The translations under genes and the position numbers were made by a program. DNA of 8,404 nucleotides from an uncultured Eubacterium sp. (lineage in GTDB: Bacteria; Bacillota; Clostridia; Peptostreptococcales; Anaerovoracaceae), in assembly GCA_946614405.1 (NCBI GenBank), contig CAMOGZ010000053.1:1-8404 (forward strand). The letters are read 5' to 3'. Shown here one piece after another: positions 6,676 to 8,404 of this stretch (the first letter of the stretch is position 1; every line of letters starts with the position of its first letter). Below the pieces are notes generated by a model that made no database searches, had not been told where the DNA came from, and saw only the letters and a program-made list of their open reading frames with translations.

Positions 6676-8400
6676 ATGGGTTACAAAGAAGAATATAAGA
6701 AATGGTGCGAGAGTCCTGCCGTGGACGAAGCCACCAAGCAGGAGCTGGCAGCCATCGCCGGTGACGAGAAAGAGATCGAAGGCCGCTTCACTCACATGCT
6801 GGACTTCGGAACCGCAGGTCTCCGCGGGATCATGCAGGCAGGCCTTTTCGGCATGAACGTCTACACAGTCCGCTATGCCACTCAGGGTCTGGCAGACCTG
6901 ATCAATGGCTGCGGCGAGGACAAGTCCGGCGGCGTGACCATTACCTTTGACTCCAGAAACAACAGTCCTCTGTTTGCCCGGGAGGCAGCAGGGGTCTTGG
7001 CAGCCAATGGCATCCACGTCAACATTTTCGAGGAGCTGCGGCCGACTCCGGAGCTGTCCTTCTCCCTGAGAGAGATGGGCTCCATCGCCGGCATCAACAT
7101 CACTGCCAGCCATAACACCAAAGAATACAACGGGTACAAAGTCTACTGGTCCGATGGTGCTCAGCTTCCGCCTGAGCACGCCGCAGAAGTATCCGCTTCC
7201 ATGGATCGACTGGACATCTTTGAAGATGTAAAGCGCATGGAATTTGAAGAGGCCAAGGAAAAGGGCTTCATCACGATCCTGGGTGACGAGATGGATGAGA
7301 AATATCTCTCCAACGTCCTGGCTCAGTCTGTTGGTAAGCCTTATGTGGATCAGGTAGGAGATGACTTCAGCATCATCTATACACCGTTCCACGGAACCGG
7401 ATACAAGCTGGTGCCGGAAGTCCTGAAGCGCCTGGGCATGAAGAACGTCCTGACCGTTCCTGAGCAGATGGTCATCGACGGAGACTTCCCGACCGTCGTA
7501 TCTCCGAACCCGGAGAACGTGGAGGGATTCCACCTGGCCATCGACATGGCGAAGGAAAAGGGCATCGACCTGATCATCGGAACCGACCCGGACGGCGACC
7601 GCTGCGGTATCTGCGTCCGCAATGGCTCTGAGTATGAGACCCTCACCGGAAACCAGATCGGCGTACTGCTGCTGGACTACCTGATCAAAGTCAGAAGAGA
7701 GCTGGGCATCCTGCCTGCAAATGCTGCGGCAGTGAAGAGCATCGTCTCCACCACCATGGCTAACAAAGTCTGTGACGCCAACGGCATCAAGCTCTTTGAG
7801 ACCCTCACCGGATTCAAGTTCATCGGCGAGAAGATCAAAGAATTCGAAGCTTCCGGCGACTACACTTACATCTTCGGATTCGAAGAGAGTAACGGCTACC
7901 TGGCCGGAACCTATGCCAGAGATAAGGACGCCATCGTGGCATCCATGCTGATCGCCGAGATGGCATGCTGGTATAAGACAAAGGATATGAATCTGTACGA
8001 GGCTATGCAGAGTCTGTACGATGAATACGGATTCTTCCGCGAGAAGGTCATGTCCAAGACCGCAGCCGGCCTGGACGGAACCGAGCGTATGGCCCGCAAG
8101 ATGAGCGAGCTTCGCGAGAATCCTCCTGCTGAATTCGGCGGCCTTGCTGTAGAGCGTGTCCGCGACTACAAAACCGGCGAGATCACCACACTGGCCACCG
8201 GCGAGAAGGAGCCCACGGGCCTGCCCACCAGCAACGTGCTCTTCTACGATCTGGAAGACGGATGCTCCGCCATCGTACGTCCTTCCGGAACCGAGCCGAA
8301 GATCAAACTCTACGTTATGGTACGTGACGACTCACCGGCCGCTGCCGATGACCGCCTCGCCAAAGTCGTCGCCGCCGGCGACGCACTGCTGGATATCTAA
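6676..8400 (+). CDS. Alpha-phosphoglucomutase (alpha-D-phosphohexomutase family)
   Basis: The enzyme interconverts glucose-6-phosphate and glucose-1-phosphate through a phosphoserine. It supplies glucose-1-phosphate to GlgC for synthesis and returns it to glycolysis during breakdown. The 574-residue protein shows all four domain signatures in order: FGTAGLRG (44-51), TASHN with phosphoserine Ser145, the metal loop DPDGDR (304-309), the sugar-binding GFEES (401-405) and the phosphate-binding RPSGTEPK (535-542). Length and motifs fit the long PgcA-type phosphoglucomutase/phosphomannomutase of Gram-positive bacteria rather than the roughly 450-residue GlmM or ManB types. Some activity on mannose phosphates is possible. 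ATG 6676 is 6 nt after AGGAG (6665-6669), and the gene starts 12 nt after the GH13 stop. It ends with TAA four bases before the window edge, so whether a terminator or another gene follows is unknown. Confidence 0.95.
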   Translation: MGYKEEYKKWCESPAVDEATKQELAAIAGDEKEIEGRFTHMLDFGTAGLRGIMQAGLFGMNVYTVRYATQGLADLINGCGEDKSGGVTITFDSRNNSPLFAREAAGVLAANGIHVNIFEELRPTPELSFSLREMGSIAGINITASHNTKEYNGYKVYWSDGAQLPPEHAAEVSASMDRLDIFEDVKRMEFEEAKEKGFITILGDEMDEKYLSNVLAQSVGKPYVDQVGDDFSIIYTPFHGTGYKLVPEVLKRLGMKNVLTVPEQMVIDGDFPTVVSPNPENVEGFHLAIDMAKEKGIDLIIGTDPDGDRCGICVRNGSEYETLTGNQIGVLLLDYLIKVRRELGILPANAAAVKSIVSTTMANKVCDANGIKLFETLTGFKFIGEKIKEFEASGDYTYIFGFEESNGYLAGTYARDKDAIVASMLIAEMACWYKTKDMNLYEAMQSLYDEYGFFREKVMSKTAAGLDGTERMARKMSELRENPPAEFGGLAVERVRDYKTGEITTLATGEKEPTGLPTSNVLFYDLEDGCSAIVRPSGTEPKIKLYVMVRDDSPAAADDRLAKVVAAGDALLDI

Positions 8401-8404
8401 TACC

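Noticed and set aside
1..8404. CRISPR arrays, tRNA or rRNA genes, insertion sequences, phage or defence genes
   Set aside because: No spaced repeats, RNA gene motifs, transposase frames or terminal repeats were seen; apart from the divergent intergenic region and short gaps, the window is filled by the genes described.

Overview
The window carries a compact, one-direction glycogen metabolism operon from a low-GC-lineage Gram-positive anaerobe. It most resembles the Clostridia (Lachnospiraceae or a near relative). The main support is an adjacent glgC-glgD pair, because GlgD, the degenerate partner of ADP-glucose pyrophosphorylase, is characteristic of Bacillota. The GlgC motifs ([17 protein letters not shown]) are also of the Bacillota type, and the genes have strong AGGAG ribosome binding sites and consensus sigma-A promoters. 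I cannot name a genus from the sequence alone.

Layout. Positions 1-341 (minus strand) hold the 5' part of a gene for a lysine/alanine/threonine-rich, histone H1-tail-like protein that runs off the left edge. Positions 342-509 are an AT-rich divergent intergenic region. It holds two overlapping back-to-back promoters and a perfect 15-bp palindrome shared between them. From 510 to 8400 (plus strand) there are five genes separated by only 12-28 nt and with no visible terminator: glgB (branching enzyme), glgC (ADP-glucose pyrophosphorylase), glgD (its non-catalytic homologue), a neopullulanase/maltogenic-amylase-type GH13 enzyme, and an alpha-phosphoglucomutase. The last 4 bases are not assignable.

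How the genes work together. Phosphoglucomutase interconverts glucose-6-phosphate and glucose-1-phosphate. GlgC (probably with GlgD) converts glucose-1-phosphate and ATP to ADP-glucose, and GlgB introduces alpha-1,6 branches into the growing glucan. The GH13 enzyme probably trims or degrades alpha-glucans or maltodextrins inside the cell. Glycogen synthase (glgA) and glycogen phosphorylase (glgP) are not in the window and must lie elsewhere or just downstream.

The enzymatic content is well-known biology, and I see no strong case for a new system. The points most worth a second look are the shared palindrome and overlapping divergent promoters linking an H1-like protein to the glycogen operon, the TTG start with a poor ribosome binding site on the GH13 gene, and the loss of catalytic residues in GlgD.
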